Assembly: GCF_025211055.1 (NCBI RefSeq)
Contig: NZ_JAOARO010000099.1
Coordinates: 62,001-126,000, forward strand
DNA length: 64,000 nt
Direction: 5' to 3'
Origin: Vallitalea sp.
GTDB taxonomy: Bacteria > Bacillota > Clostridia > Lachnospirales > Vallitaleaceae
Position numbers and translations under genes: made by a program. The notes beneath the pieces were generated by a model. The model worked only from the letters and a program-made list of their open reading frames with translations, had not been told where the DNA came from and did not search any database. Positions 45,737-55,500 of the stretch are shown here, in pieces (within the stretch, counting starts at the first letter, position 1; every line of letters begins with the position of its first letter).

Positions 45737-45979
45737 ATGAAAACTATTATTGGAATTAAAGTAAGCAATCGCCTAGAAGAAGTTGACAGGATGCAGGATG
45801 TCCTTACAAAACAAGGCAGTATTATCAATACAAGATTAGGATTACATCAAGGTAACACATCCCAAGAAGGCATTATCCTATTAGAGTTAACTGAGGAAAC
45901 TGAAAGTAAGTGTAACGAATTAGAGGGCTCATTAAAATCAATCGAAGGTATTGAAGTTAGCAAAATGACCTTTTCTTAA
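45737..45979 (+). CDS. Small ACT-like protein, TM1266 (iron-only hydrogenase regulator) family
   Basis: An 80-residue protein with a single ferredoxin-like/ACT pattern: IGIKVSNRLEEVDRMQDVL, then GLHQGNTSQEGIILLELT and LEGSLKSIEGIEVSKMTF. TM1266-type proteins, annotated as putative regulators of iron-only hydrogenase systems and related to the NikR ligand domain, have this length and the conserved R(M/L)G(L/I) turn. No hydrogenase gene is in the window. AAGGAAGGAA ribosome site; it stands alone. Confidence 0.65.
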   Translation: MKTIIGIKVSNRLEEVDRMQDVLTKQGSIINTRLGLHQGNTSQEGIILLELTEETESKCNELEGSLKSIEGIEVSKMTFS

Positions 45980-46069
45980 AAAATATTATTAAAGAAGAAA
46001 TAATTAGACAAAAGGTGCAAAAATAATTTTTGTATCTTTTTTAATTTTATGAAAATAAATAGAATTTCC

Positions 46070-46098
46070 TTGACATTACTTGGATATCCAAGTATAAT
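46070..46098 (+). promoter_or_regulatory. Consensus promoter of the MarR-ABC operon
   Basis: TTGACA (46070-46075) and TATAAT (46093-46098) are both perfect and separated by exactly 17 bases. The spacer is almost filled by a 16-bp palindrome, so strong transcription is expected only when a repressor is absent. Confidence 0.85.
46078..46093. promoter_or_regulatory. MarR operator, box 1
   Basis: ACTTGGATATCCAAGT is a 16-bp perfect palindrome inside the promoter spacer. A second copy lies 29 bases downstream. Size and placement are typical of MarR autorepression. Confidence 0.75.
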
Positions 46099-46106
46099 GT
46101 GTATAA

Positions 46107-46122
46107 ACTTGGACATCCAAGT
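46107..46122. promoter_or_regulatory. MarR operator, box 2
   Basis: ACTTGGACATCCAAGT differs from box 1 by one base and sits just after the predicted transcription start, so two dimers could bind on nearly the same helix face. Confidence 0.72.
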
Positions 46123-46172
46123 AATATTATTTGCGACATAACTTAGCATTTTTCTTGAAAGGAAGCGATATA

Positions 46173-46598
46173 TTGAAGGCTGATAATACATTATATTTAA
46201 TTGGAAAGGTTAGAGTCTTGATTAATCAATTCATTATCTCAGAATTAAAGAAGAAAGGGATTAACGGAATTGTACCTTCTCATGGTAATATAATCCTATC
46301 ACTTTTAGAAAATAATAGTTTAACTATGAGTGAACTAGCAGATAAGATTGGAAAAGATCCATCTACAATAACAACATTAGTTAAGAAATTAAATGATTTT
46401 GGATATACTCAAATGATAAAAGATGAGGAAGACAAGAGAGTTAACAGAGTATCATTGACATCTAAGGGAAAAGAATTAGAGGAAGCATTTATTATTATAT
46501 CTGAACAAATACATAATAAGCAATATAATAATATTAGTGACGATGAAAAAGAAATTTTTAGACAGGTACTAAAAAAGATGATAGACAATTTTAGTTAA
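46173..46598 (+). CDS. MarR-family transcriptional regulator
   Basis: A 141-residue dimeric winged-helix repressor: MSELADKIGKDPSTITTLVK is the helix-turn-helix and EEDKRVNRVSLTSKGKELEE the wing. TTG at 46173 is preferred because AAAGGAAG precedes it and the product then starts at the family's usual place. It heads an operon with an amino-acid-type ABC importer (next gene 20 bases on) and has twin palindromes over its own promoter. The signal may be the imported compound or redox state; unknown. Confidence 0.85.
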   Translation: MKADNTLYLIGKVRVLINQFIISELKKKGINGIVPSHGNIILSLLENNSLTMSELADKIGKDPSTITTLVKKLNDFGYTQMIKDEEDKRVNRVSLTSKGKELEEAFIIISEQIHNKQYNNISDDEKEIFRQVLKKMIDNFS

Positions 46599-46618
46599 AC
46601 TAGAAGGAGGTTTATTCT

Positions 46619-47419
46619 ATGAAAAGATTACTTATAATACTATGCTTAGTATTATTTAGTGGATTAATATTATCAGGTTGTAGATCTAAATCGAATAAGG
46701 ACAATACATTAACTATAGGAATGGAACTGGCATATCCACCTTTTGAAACAAAAGATGAAGAAGGCAATCCGACAGGTGTAAGTGTAGACCTTGCAAAAGC
46801 ATTAGGAGAATACTTAGACAGACCTGTGACAATTGAAAATATCAACTGGGATGGACTAATACCATCATTACAGACGGGAAAAGTAGATGCAGTAATATCC
46901 TCAATGACTATAACTGAAAAACGTGGAGAGGTAATAGATTTTTCAGATCCTTATGCATATTCCTATCTAGGTTTATTAGTAAATAAGAACTCAAATATAA
47001 ATAATATCCAGGACCTAAATCAAGAGGGTAAAACAATTGATGTGAAGAAAGGCACAACAGGCTATCTGTATGCAACAGAGAATCTTACAAAAGCTAAGAT
47101 AAATGGACTTTCATCAGAAAATGCATGTGTAATTGAAGTAACACAAGAAAAAGCGGATGCTTTCATATATGACCAACTCACCATATATCGTCAAAGTAAA
47201 CTAAATGAAGAAACAACTGAAGCAATATTGATACCATTTCAAGATAGTGAAAGTTGGGGAATTGGGATAAAGAAAGGCAATACGGAATTACTTAATAAGA
47301 TAAATGACTTTATAAAAGAATTTAAAGAAAAAGAAGGATTCAATAAGATTACCGAAAAATATTTGAAAGAGGAAAAGGAAACATTCGATGAACTTGGTTT
47401 TCCTTGGTTCTTTGATTAA
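46619..47419 (+). CDS. Family 3 amino-acid-type substrate-binding lipoprotein
   Basis: A 266-residue lipoprotein with lipobox ILSGC (Cys about 21) and the polar-amino-acid binding fold: MELAYPPFETKDEEGNPTG, then VSVDLAKALGEYL, VDAVISSMTITEKR and SDPYAYSYLG. These are the family 3 ligand-contact blocks. AGAAGGAGG ribosome site. It belongs to the MarR-led operon with a permease and ATPase. Substrate could be cystine or another amino acid; cystine would suit the sulfur theme but is inference. Confidence 0.88.
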   Translation: MKRLLIILCLVLFSGLILSGCRSKSNKDNTLTIGMELAYPPFETKDEEGNPTGVSVDLAKALGEYLDRPVTIENINWDGLIPSLQTGKVDAVISSMTITEKRGEVIDFSDPYAYSYLGLLVNKNSNINNIQDLNQEGKTIDVKKGTTGYLYATENLTKAKINGLSSENACVIEVTQEKADAFIYDQLTIYRQSKLNEETTEAILIPFQDSESWGIGIKKGNTELLNKINDFIKEFKEKEGFNKITEKYLKEEKETFDELGFPWFFD

Positions 47420-47428
47420 GGTGAAAAT

Positions 47429-48214
47429 ATGAGACAAACAGATGATAAAAAAATAACAGTTCTAAATAAAGTCATTAGTGCTGCATTAGTCATAGTAATT
47501 ATAATATTTTTTATGTGGGTGTCCATAAAAGCCATTGACCTGAAACTTGATTTTACAACTTTATTAGAATATAAGCAAAGACTATGGCATGGGTTTTATA
47601 TGACTATCATAATATCTATAGGAAGCTTATTACTTAGCTTGCTAATAGGCTCTATTACTGCCATAGGGCAGAATTCTAAGATATTGACAATTAGCTATTT
47701 ATGCAAAATATATATACAGATTATTAGAGGAACCCCATTACTTGTGCAAATATATTTTTTCTATTATATAATCGGTACTGCATGGGGTGTTGATAACAGA
47801 TATGTAGCAGGAATAATCATCTTGTCAATATTTGAAGGAGCTTATATTTCAGAGATTATTAGAGGTGGTCTAGAAAGTATAGACAGTCAGCAATATGAGA
47901 TATCAAAAGCTATTGGACTTACACCAAGAAAAACATTTCGATTTGTGACTTTTCCTATACTGATGTCACGAATATTACCAGCATTGACAGGGCAGTTTGC
48001 TTCTATTATAAAAGATTCATCCCTATTATCTGTAATAGCATTAATTGAACTGACACAAACCATACAAGAAATATCAGCAGTCAATTTTAGGATGTTTGAG
48101 AATTATATATTTGTAGGAGCGTTATATTTTATACTTACATTTGCAGTGTCCATGTTATCTAGATTGTTTGAGAGGAGGTACAAACATGAATATAGAGCTA
48201 AAAAATATCTGTAA
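47429..48214 (+). CDS. Amino-acid-type ABC transporter permease (HisM/GlnP family)
   Basis: A 261-residue permease with about five helices. The family signature IIRGTPLLVQIYFFYYI lies near residue 100, and the EAA loop QYEISKAIGLTPRKTFRFVTF near residues 155-175. It starts 9 bases after the binding protein and overlaps the ATPase gene by 29 bases. It works with both as a polar amino-acid importer. Confidence 0.9.
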   Translation: MRQTDDKKITVLNKVISAALVIVIIIFFMWVSIKAIDLKLDFTTLLEYKQRLWHGFYMTIIISIGSLLLSLLIGSITAIGQNSKILTISYLCKIYIQIIRGTPLLVQIYFFYYIIGTAWGVDNRYVAGIIILSIFEGAYISEIIRGGLESIDSQQYEISKAIGLTPRKTFRFVTFPILMSRILPALTGQFASIIKDSSLLSVIALIELTQTIQEISAVNFRMFENYIFVGALYFILTFAVSMLSRLFERRYKHEYRAKKYL

Positions 48215-48920
48215 AAATTATGGCGATAATATTGTGTTACAAGATATTAACTATGAAGATAATATTAATTCTATTGCAATCATTGGTCCATCTGGCGGAG
48301 GAAAATCAACTCTACTCCGTATAATTGGAGGACTACTTACTCCAAGTTCTGGTGAAATGTACATTGATGATAATAAGATAAATTTTGATGAGAAGTCACT
48401 TGTGATGTTACGTAGAAACATTGGTTTTGTATTCCAGTCCAAAGGATTATTTGAGCATTTGACAGCTATGGAGAATGTAATGCTTCCTCTAATACATACT
48501 TTTGGTATAAACAAATCTGATGCCGTCCAAACAGCTAGTAAACTATTTGATAGATTTGGATTATCAAGAGAAAAGGATAAATATCCGTCACAACTCTCGG
48601 GTGGACAGCAGCAAAGGATATCTATAGCTAGAGCGGTAGCTATTAAACCAAAACTACTATTATTGGATGAGCCTACATCTGCCCTAGATCCTGAATATAC
48701 TGGGGAGGTTCTAGACATGCTTAATGAATTCCAAAATGACGGATTAGATTTAATAATAGTTACGCATGAAATGGGATTTGCCAAGAATTCATGTGATAAA
48801 ATCATATTTTTAGCAGAGAATACGATTTTAGAAAGTGGTAAAAGTACCAAGCTATTTAGGGAGCCGAAGACTAAGCAGTTAATAAGTTTTTTGGATAAGA
48901 TTTTAGAATGGAAAGTTTAA
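48186..48920 (+). CDS. Amino-acid-type ABC transporter ATPase (GlnQ/HisP family)
   Basis: A 244-residue ATPase with Walker A GPSGGGKST (about 34-42), signature LSGGQQQR, Walker B LLLLDEPTSALD and H-loop VTHE. It completes the three-part importer. The ATG at 48186 follows AGGAGGTAC and lies inside the permease gene end; a longer upstream reading of the frame is the permease in another register. Confidence 0.93.
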   Translation: MNIELKNICKNYGDNIVLQDINYEDNINSIAIIGPSGGGKSTLLRIIGGLLTPSSGEMYIDDNKINFDEKSLVMLRRNIGFVFQSKGLFEHLTAMENVMLPLIHTFGINKSDAVQTASKLFDRFGLSREKDKYPSQLSGGQQQRISIARAVAIKPKLLLLDEPTSALDPEYTGEVLDMLNEFQNDGLDLIIVTHEMGFAKNSCDKIIFLAENTILESGKSTKLFREPKTKQLISFLDKILEWKV

Positions 48921-49110
48921 TTATAATTAAAGTATCACAATTTTTTAGATGAATTCTTAGCAAGTAAGCTTTCTGACAGTCCAGTAGAGCTGTCAGATTA
49001 ACTGCTGGGTTCGGCGTCCTGCCTCACTACTTCACATATACCTAAATTGGCATGACTATTGGCTATTTTATAGTTTGTTGGATAAAAATGGGGAAACTCG
49101 AATTAATATA
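48921..49110. other. Gene-free stretch with an unexplained hairpin
   Basis: TCTGACAG (48972-48979) pairs with CTGTCAGA (48990-48997) over a 10-base loop without a T tail. It is followed by a locally GC-rich piece (GGGTTCGGCGTCCTGCC, about 49007-49023) that stands out from the flanks. No gene or named RNA recognised. It may be the 3' end of the amino-acid operon transcript. Confidence 0.3.
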
Positions 49111-49113
49111 ACA

Positions 49114-49141
49114 TTGACATATCATGATTTATGTTTTAAAC
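49114..49141 (+). promoter_or_regulatory. Candidate promoter of the cobalamin-riboswitch operon
   Basis: TTGACA at 49114-49119 with a weak -10 (TTAAAC, 49136-49141) 16 bases on. It lies about 25 bases before the aptamer, where the transcript should start. Confidence 0.4.
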
Positions 49142-49164
49142 TAGAAAAAAAATGAATAATTGGA

Positions 49165-49262
49165 GTAGGTGGCAATTTTTATTGCATAATAGGGAATCAG
49201 GTGTAAAACCTGAACGGTCTCGCCGCTGTAATGTGTAAACTAAGTCAGAAAACCTGCCTGTC
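49165..49262 (+). ncRNA. Cobalamin riboswitch aptamer
   Basis: The conserved core is clear: TAGGTGGC entry, ATAGGGAAT, CAGGTGTAAAACCTGAAC, CGCCGCTGTAAT, and the B12 box GTCAGAAAACCTGCC near its 3' end. It binds adenosylcobalamin-type corrinoids and is expected to switch genes off when B12 is plentiful. It precedes a metal/corrinoid-type importer and a CobN-type chelatase operon. A hairpin (TTTCACTT with AAGTGAAA, 49273-49293) and a terminator downstream form the expression platform. Confidence 0.9.
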
Positions 49263-49417
49263 TCTAAAACACTTTCACTTATACTAAGTGAAAACTCTGC
49301 GAGTGACGGAGGGTGTGGAATACTTGATATAATCTTGTGATTAGATATTTGCTGTATTAGGTAGGCAGGAATTTAATTATAGCAGATTGGGAATATAGAC
49401 TTATATTGATGATTTTC

Positions 49418-49455
49418 ATGCTTTTTAACTTGCAGAAGTTAAGGGGCATTTTTTA
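49418..49455 (+). terminator. Intrinsic terminator of the riboswitch expression platform
   Basis: ATGCTTTTTAACTT pairs with AAGTTAAGGGGCAT (three G-U) around a 4-base loop and ends in six T. It lies 95 bases before the operon's first ATG, so B12 binding would end transcription before the genes. GGCAGG near 49366 can pair with CCTGCC of the B12 box as alternative pairing. Confidence 0.8.
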
Positions 49456-49550
49456 TTGCAGTAAATTAATATGTGTATTCACACTGCAGTTTAAAGTATT
49501 CCAATTATATATTAAAACAAAAAAAATTGATCTTGTATGGAGGAAAAAGG

Positions 49551-50726
49551 ATGAATAAAAAATTAGCTATCATATTTACTTTAATAGGATGTATGATCAT
49601 TTTAAGTTTTACAGGGTGTAGTAATGATAAGAAAACAGAAAAGAAAGAAGTTAGTGTAGAGTCAAAAGGAATAAAAAAAGATAATTCTCAAGAAAAAGAT
49701 TCTTCCAAAATGGATAAAGAAAAAGATAAGATGCCAAAAGAAATGGATAAAAAAATGCCAGAAGGTATGGATAAGAAGATGCCAAAAGGTATGGGTGAAG
49801 GTAAAATGCCATCTATGGGTGGTGCTGTAGTTACTATATCAGAAGGCGAAGGCTATCCAGTTACTATTACTGATATGTACGGTAATGAAGTAACTCTTGA
49901 AAAAAAACCAGAAAAAATAGCAGCAATATCAGGTACTTTTCTAGGAGTATTATATGATTTAGGAGGTAAATCAATATGTACATCTGAAATTGGTAATAGT
50001 GCTCCTGTAGATCCAAAGGATATAGAGGGATTACCAGTAGTGGGTAAAGTCTATAATCCTGATATAGAAAAAATAGTTTCATTACAACCAGAATTGGTCA
50101 TAGCCCAATTTGGTTTACATAATGGAGTTGTTCCAGTTCTTGAACAAAGCAAAATAAAAACTTTGGCTTTACATATGAGAACATATGAAGATGTTATAGA
50201 CAATATTAGAGCAATAGGACGTATCATTGATGAATCAATCAAGGCAGAAGAAGTTATCGCTAGCATGGAAAAGGAAAAGAAAGTACTAGTTGACAAATTA
50301 CCAGAGGAATCTAAAAAAGTAGTTATACTATATGCTACATCAAAAGATGTTTCAGTAAAATTACCAAAGAGTATAGCAGGAAATGTAGCAGACATATTAA
50401 AACTTGATAATATAGCAGCAGGTTGTGCACCAGAAGGAATGGGTGGAGAAACTACACCTTTCAGTATGGAATATATCATTGAAAAAGACCCAGATGTAAT
50501 CTTAGTAACAAGCATGTTAAGTTCTGATGAAGATGCAAAAAAAGTTATTAGTGAAAAATTAGGAAAAGACCCAGTATGGAAAGAACTAAGAGCTGTAAAA
50601 GAAGGGAATATAGTTTATCTACCACAAAAATACTTCTTATACAATGCAGGTTGTAATTTTGTTGATGCCATTGAGTATATGGCAAAAGGTGTATATCCTG
50701 AAGTATTTGGTGGATTAGATGAATAA
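49551..50726 (+). CDS. Metal-complex/corrinoid-type substrate-binding lipoprotein with Met-rich linker
   Basis: A 391-residue lipoprotein with lipobox SFTGC (Cys23). After a Lys/Glu-rich spacer, residues 54-89 hold nine Met, six of them exactly four apart (61, 65, 69, 73, 77, 81) in MPKE/MDKK/MPEG units. Then follows a cluster-A TroA/BtuF/FecB-type domain (GYPVTITDMYGNEVTL start; IVSLQPELVIAQ and EKDPDVILVTS motifs). It feeds the BtuC/FecCD permease that overlaps its end. The riboswitch suggests corrinoid, cobalt-chelate or tetrapyrrole uptake. ATG at 49551 behind GGAGGAAAAAGG. Confidence 0.85.
   Translation: MNKKLAIIFTLIGCMIILSFTGCSNDKKTEKKEVSVESKGIKKDNSQEKDSSKMDKEKDKMPKEMDKKMPEGMDKKMPKGMGEGKMPSMGGAVVTISEGEGYPVTITDMYGNEVTLEKKPEKIAAISGTFLGVLYDLGGKSICTSEIGNSAPVDPKDIEGLPVVGKVYNPDIEKIVSLQPELVIAQFGLHNGVVPVLEQSKIKTLALHMRTYEDVIDNIRAIGRIIDESIKAEEVIASMEKEKKVLVDKLPEESKKVVILYATSKDVSVKLPKSIAGNVADILKLDNIAAGCAPEGMGGETTPFSMEYIIEKDPDVILVTSMLSSDEDAKKVISEKLGKDPVWKELRAVKEGNIVYLPQKYFLYNAGCNFVDAIEYMAKGVYPEVFGGLDE
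49731..49808 (+). repeat. Imperfect 24-base tandem repeat encoding the Met-rich linker
   Basis: Units beginning ATGCCAAAAGAAATGGATAA, ATGCCAGAAGGTATGGATAA and ATGCCAAAAGGTATGGGTGA follow each other every 24 bases, encoding MPxxMxxK-type blocks. Expansion by slippage could vary linker length between strains. Confidence 0.75.
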
Positions 50727-51708
50727 AACCATTTCAAAAGACAATAATAAAATAGCATTTATTATAGCATTTGGAATTTTATTGATAATAGCATTCTTAT
50801 TAAGCAATGCTAAGGGAAGTATGAATGTTTCTATGAGAAGAATATTAGAAGTAATTATTAATAATGATGGTTCAGCTGAAAGATTAGTAATATGGAATAT
50901 CAGATTACCTAGAACTATAGTAGCAGGATTAGTTGGAGTTAATCTAGCTTTGTCTGGGTGTATTTTACAAGGGGTTATGCGAAACCCCTTGGCTGATCCA
51001 GGTATTATTGGTATATCATCAGGAGCTGGACTTGCAGGGATAATCATATTGATACTATTTCCAAAATACCAGATTTTAGTTCCGCCATTTGCATTTGTAG
51101 GTGCAATGGGGGCAGCGATAATGATATATGTATTATCTTGGAAAGGTGGTATACAACCTATAAGAGTCATATTAGCAGGTGTTGCTGTCTCAACATTACT
51201 TGGTGCAGGTATTTCAGCATTAATGGTGTTTTTTAGTGACAGAGTACATGGTGCATTAATGTTTATGAACGGTGGATTATCTGCTAGAAGTTGGCCTGAG
51301 CTTAAGACAATTTTACCATATACCATTATAGGATTGATTATACTATTGTTTATGTCGGAAAAGTTGAACATACTTATTCTAGGTGATGATATTGCAAGAG
51401 GTGTAGGGCTTAATGTTGAATTGGTTCGTTTCGGGTTAACGGCAGTTGCAGCTATGTTGGCTGCTAGTGCAGTATCGGTAGTTGGTTTATTAGGGTTTGT
51501 AGGTCTTATTATTCCACATAGTGTCAGACTTATGGTTGGCAATGATTATAAGTACTTAATTCCTGGTTCATCTTTACTAGGGGCAGCAATTGTTATGTTG
51601 AGTGATACTTTTGCTCGTACTGTATTAAGTCCTGTGGAAATCCCAGTTGGAATTGTGATGGCAATCTTAGGAGTACCGTTTTTTCTTTATTTGTTAAGAA
51701 AAGATTAA
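50719..51708 (+). CDS. BtuC/FecCD-family ABC permease
   Basis: A 329-residue permease with about ten helices. Family motifs are RLPRTIVAGLVGVNLALSGCILQG near residue 55, NPLADPGIIGISSGAG, and GFVGLIIPHSVRLMVG near residue 265 (ATPase coupling region). It overlaps the binding-protein gene by 8 bases. Family substrates are vitamin B12, siderophores and haem. The upstream cobalamin riboswitch favours a corrinoid, cobalt or other tetrapyrrole cargo. Confidence 0.92.
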   Translation: MNKTISKDNNKIAFIIAFGILLIIAFLLSNAKGSMNVSMRRILEVIINNDGSAERLVIWNIRLPRTIVAGLVGVNLALSGCILQGVMRNPLADPGIIGISSGAGLAGIIILILFPKYQILVPPFAFVGAMGAAIMIYVLSWKGGIQPIRVILAGVAVSTLLGAGISALMVFFSDRVHGALMFMNGGLSARSWPELKTILPYTIIGLIILLFMSEKLNILILGDDIARGVGLNVELVRFGLTAVAAMLAASAVSVVGLLGFVGLIIPHSVRLMVGNDYKYLIPGSSLLGAAIVMLSDTFARTVLSPVEIPVGIVMAILGVPFFLYLLRKD

Positions 51709-51734
51709 AATACATATATATGAGAGTTGGTTAT

Positions 51735-52520
51735 ATGGAAGAAATACTAAGAGCTGATAATATATCAGTTAAATATAAAGAAAACCAAGTTATAAGAGAC
51801 CTGAATCTAAATATTGGAAGAGGGAAAATATATTCAATAATAGGACCTAACGGTTCAGGTAAAACAACATTATTGAGAACATTATCAAGAAATATCAAAC
51901 CTAATAAAGGTAAAGTTTTTTTAGATGGAGAAAATATTTCTCGTATCAAAAGTAAGGAGATAGCTAGGAAAATGGCTGTTTTATCTCAGATACATGGCAG
52001 TAATACAGATGTGACAGTAAGAAATCTAGTAGTGTATGGTAGATATGCTTACAAAGAGTGGTGGAAGGGAGACAATGAACAAGATAATGGCATAGTTGAT
52101 TGGGCTCTGGAAACTACTAATATGAAGGATTTTGCTAATAAGAAGATGTGTAATCTGTCTGGTGGTGAGAAGCAGAGAGCGTGGATTGCAATGGCTATTG
52201 CCCAGAAGCCAGAGATATTATTATTGGATGAACCTACAACTTTTTTGGATATAAGCCATCAGTTAGAGGTATTGGAATTAATTAAGAGTCTTAATAGAGA
52301 GAATGGTATTACTATACTTATGGTATTGCATGATATTAATCTTGCGGCAAAATATTCGGATGAATTGATTGTCATTAAGGATGGACATGTTCATTTGAAA
52401 GGGGAACCGTGGGATATAGTAAGTGAGGAAAACTTGAAGGATGTTTTTAATATTAATGGGGATATAACAGAAGATAAAGAGAGTGGGAAGCCGGTGTTTT
52501 TTCCTAGGTTAATGAGGTAG
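51735..52520 (+). CDS. BtuD/FecE-family ABC ATPase
   Basis: A 261-residue ATPase with Walker A GPNGSGKTT, signature LSGGEKQRAWIAMA, Walker B ILLLDEPTTFLD and H-loop LHDIN, partner of the preceding permease. The ATG at 51735 (MEEILRADN) is preferred since GAGAGTTGG lies before it, whereas the in-frame ATG at 51720 has no ribosome site. The CobN gene starts 66 bases after its stop. Confidence 0.9.
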   Translation: MEEILRADNISVKYKENQVIRDLNLNIGRGKIYSIIGPNGSGKTTLLRTLSRNIKPNKGKVFLDGENISRIKSKEIARKMAVLSQIHGSNTDVTVRNLVVYGRYAYKEWWKGDNEQDNGIVDWALETTNMKDFANKKMCNLSGGEKQRAWIAMAIAQKPEILLLDEPTTFLDISHQLEVLELIKSLNRENGITILMVLHDINLAAKYSDELIVIKDGHVHLKGEPWDIVSEENLKDVFNINGDITEDKESGKPVFFPRLMR

Positions 52521-52586
52521 ATATGTAGCTATAGTTGATTAGTATGTAATGTAGTGATTCTAAATTTATGGAGAGAGGGAATTGGT

Positions 52587-55500
52587 GTGAAGGTAACTGT
52601 GATTTCGGTTTCTACATCGGTGATAACAGGATTGATTAAGGTACAAGAGGATATTAATAGCAGGTTTAATGATGTGTTGGAGTTACGTTTGTTTTATGCG
52701 TCTAGGGCATTAGAGGATAGTAAGCTTGAAGATATGGAGATTGATATTGTTGATTCGGATGTTATTTTTGTAGATTTGATGGGAAGTCCTAAGAAGATTG
52801 TAGAGGCTGTAATACGAGGATTAGAAAAGTGTAAGGGGAACATAATACCTATAGGTGGAGCAGGCAGGAATTATCTGCGACTTGGGGAATTGACTTCTAG
52901 TGATATGGGGATGAATAGAAAGAGTAATAAGAAGCCTAGGAAACCTATGAATATGAGTAAGATGCAAAAGATGGCTGATATGGCGGAAAAAATGGGAAAA
53001 ATAATTCCAGTTGGAAAGCCAAGGGATATGAGAAATTTTGTTCAGATAGGTAAGTATTTTCAGAATGCTACTATTATACAATTGACTAACATGATGTATC
53101 TGTTGTTAAGAGATTATGGGAGAGTAAAAGGGATTCCCAAACCTCAAGAATCTGAGAAGCTACCTGACATTGGTTTGTGTGATCCAGAAACGAAAATGTA
53201 TTTTGATAATTATAAAAAATATGCTGATATTCATGGATTTAATAGTAATAACCCAACAGTAGCCTTATTATTCTATGGACATACTTATCCCAATGATACT
53301 TCAGCTTGTGTCTCCAAAATAGCTGAGAAAATTAGAGAATTCGCTAATGTATTACCAATTGCTTTTTCCAAGACTAAGACAGATAATCAAGACTTATTGA
53401 AAGATTGGCTATTAAATGCTACAGGTAAAAAAGCTAATCTTATTATTAATTTTATGTCTTTTAGACTAGGAGCTGGACCTATGGGTGGAAATGCAGATTA
53501 TGCAGTTAGTGTTTTAGAAGATGTTAATGTCCCTATCTTTCATCCATTTTTTATGTCAAAAAGAAGAGAGCTTGAATGGTTTGATAGTGTGGAAGGAATC
53601 AATTCATCAGAGTTTCTATTATCAGTGATGCTTCCAGAATTAGATGGAGCAATAGAGACTTATCCCATTGGAGCTATGGCAGTACCTAAGTATAATAGTG
53701 AATTTGATATTGAAGTGAGGGAACTCAGCTTAATAAATGATAGAGTCATGAAACTGGTTTCCAGAGTTAAAAATTGGCTTAAACTGCAAACTAAGATGAA
53801 CTTGGATAAAAAGGTAGCTATTATATGCTACAATTATCCACCAGGTGAAGATAACCTATTTGGAGGGGCTTTTCTTGATACTTTTGGTTCAGTGGGAAAT
53901 ATACTAAAAGAATTAAATAGTAATTCTTATAATGTAAAACCTCTAAGTGCTAACCAGTTAATGGATAGTTTCACATCAGGTAAGATAGTCAATTCAGGTA
54001 GATGGTCTAACGAAGAATCTCAAGAAAATTTTTTTAAGTATGCTACCAAAGAGTACAATAAAGATATGGAAAACAAATGGTATAAAGAAGAGATGTTAGA
54101 GCAATGGGGCGAAGCACCAGGAAGTATAATGAGTGATGGAGAAAATTTTTTGATACCAGGAATAATTAATGGAAATATTTTTATTGGTCTACAGCCAACA
54201 AGAGGTATACATGAGAATCCAGAAAAAATCTATCATGACAAAACATTATTGCCTCCTCATCAATATATAGCATATTATAAGTGGCTAAAAGAGGAATTTA
54301 AAGCAGATGTTATTATTCATGTCGGAACACACGGGACATTAGAATTCTTGAAAGGTAAAGAATGCGGTATGTCCAGTAGATGTCTACCAGATATGTTAGT
54401 TAGTGACCTTCCTCATCTGTATATCTATTATTGTGGAAATCCTGCTGAAGGAATGATTGCAAAAAGACGTTCTCATGCAGCATTGATAGGCTATCAACCA
54501 CCAACATTTATTGAAGGAGAATTATATGGTGAATACGCAAAAATGGCAGCTATGATTGATGAATACCATGAAGCACTAAGAGTATCACCAGTAAGAAGTG
54601 ATGATGTATATACTAACATAATGAAGAAGGCAGTGGAAAATAATCTACCTGAGGATTTAGATGAAATTGAAAGTGAATTATATAGAATGAACCGTTCACT
54701 TATTCCAAAAGGTCTTCATGTATTTGGTAAATCTTTTGATAATGAAGAAGTCTATAGATATCTTGAATTTGTTCTAAGATATGATAGAGGTAATATAAAA
54801 TCTCTTAGGAGAATCTTAGCAGTTAATAATGGTTATGATTATGATGAAATACTGGAAAAAAATGATATAAACCTATTAAAACGAATAGATAGAGAAGTAA
54901 AAGAATTAATTGATATATATTGGAAAGAAAATGGGAAAATCAGTGATAGTCTTAACATTAAAAATGAGCTACGACTAGAAATAGATAGTACAATGAAGTA
55001 TGCAGAAGACCTAATTACTAAGTGTAATAATAATAATGAGAGCAACGGACTTCTGAAACTATTGAATGGAGAATATCTTAAGGCTAAATTAGCAGGAGAT
55101 ACTATTAGAAATCCAGAAGTAATGCCAACAGGTTATAATCTATATCAATTTGACCCAAGATTTGTTCCTAGTGAAACAGCTTATGAGAGAGGTAAGAAAA
55201 TCGCTGAAAATACAATTAGCCAGTATCTAAAGGAACATGGAGAATATCCAAAAAGTATAGCGGTAGTTCTATGGGGACTTGAAACTTCTAGGACTCAGGG
55301 AGAAACAGTTGGACAGATAATGGCTTATCTAGGAATAAGACTTGGAAAGTCAAGAAGTATATGGGAACCCAAATATGAAATAATACCTGAGGAAGAATTA
55401 AAGAGACCTAGAATTGATGTAGTAATAAATATATGTGGATTTTTTAGGGATATGTTCTCAAATATTATCAATGATTTAAATGAATTATTTGAAACAATAT

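Noticed and set aside
48251..48850. A 199-codon minus-strand frame opposite the amino-acid ABC ATPase
   Set aside because: It is the antisense of conserved ATPase motifs; no start signal and typical antisense composition.
50715..51542. A 275-codon minus-strand frame opposite the BtuC-like permease
   Set aside because: Antisense of a hydrophobic membrane gene, giving an artificial Thr/Pro/Asn-rich protein; no ribosome site.
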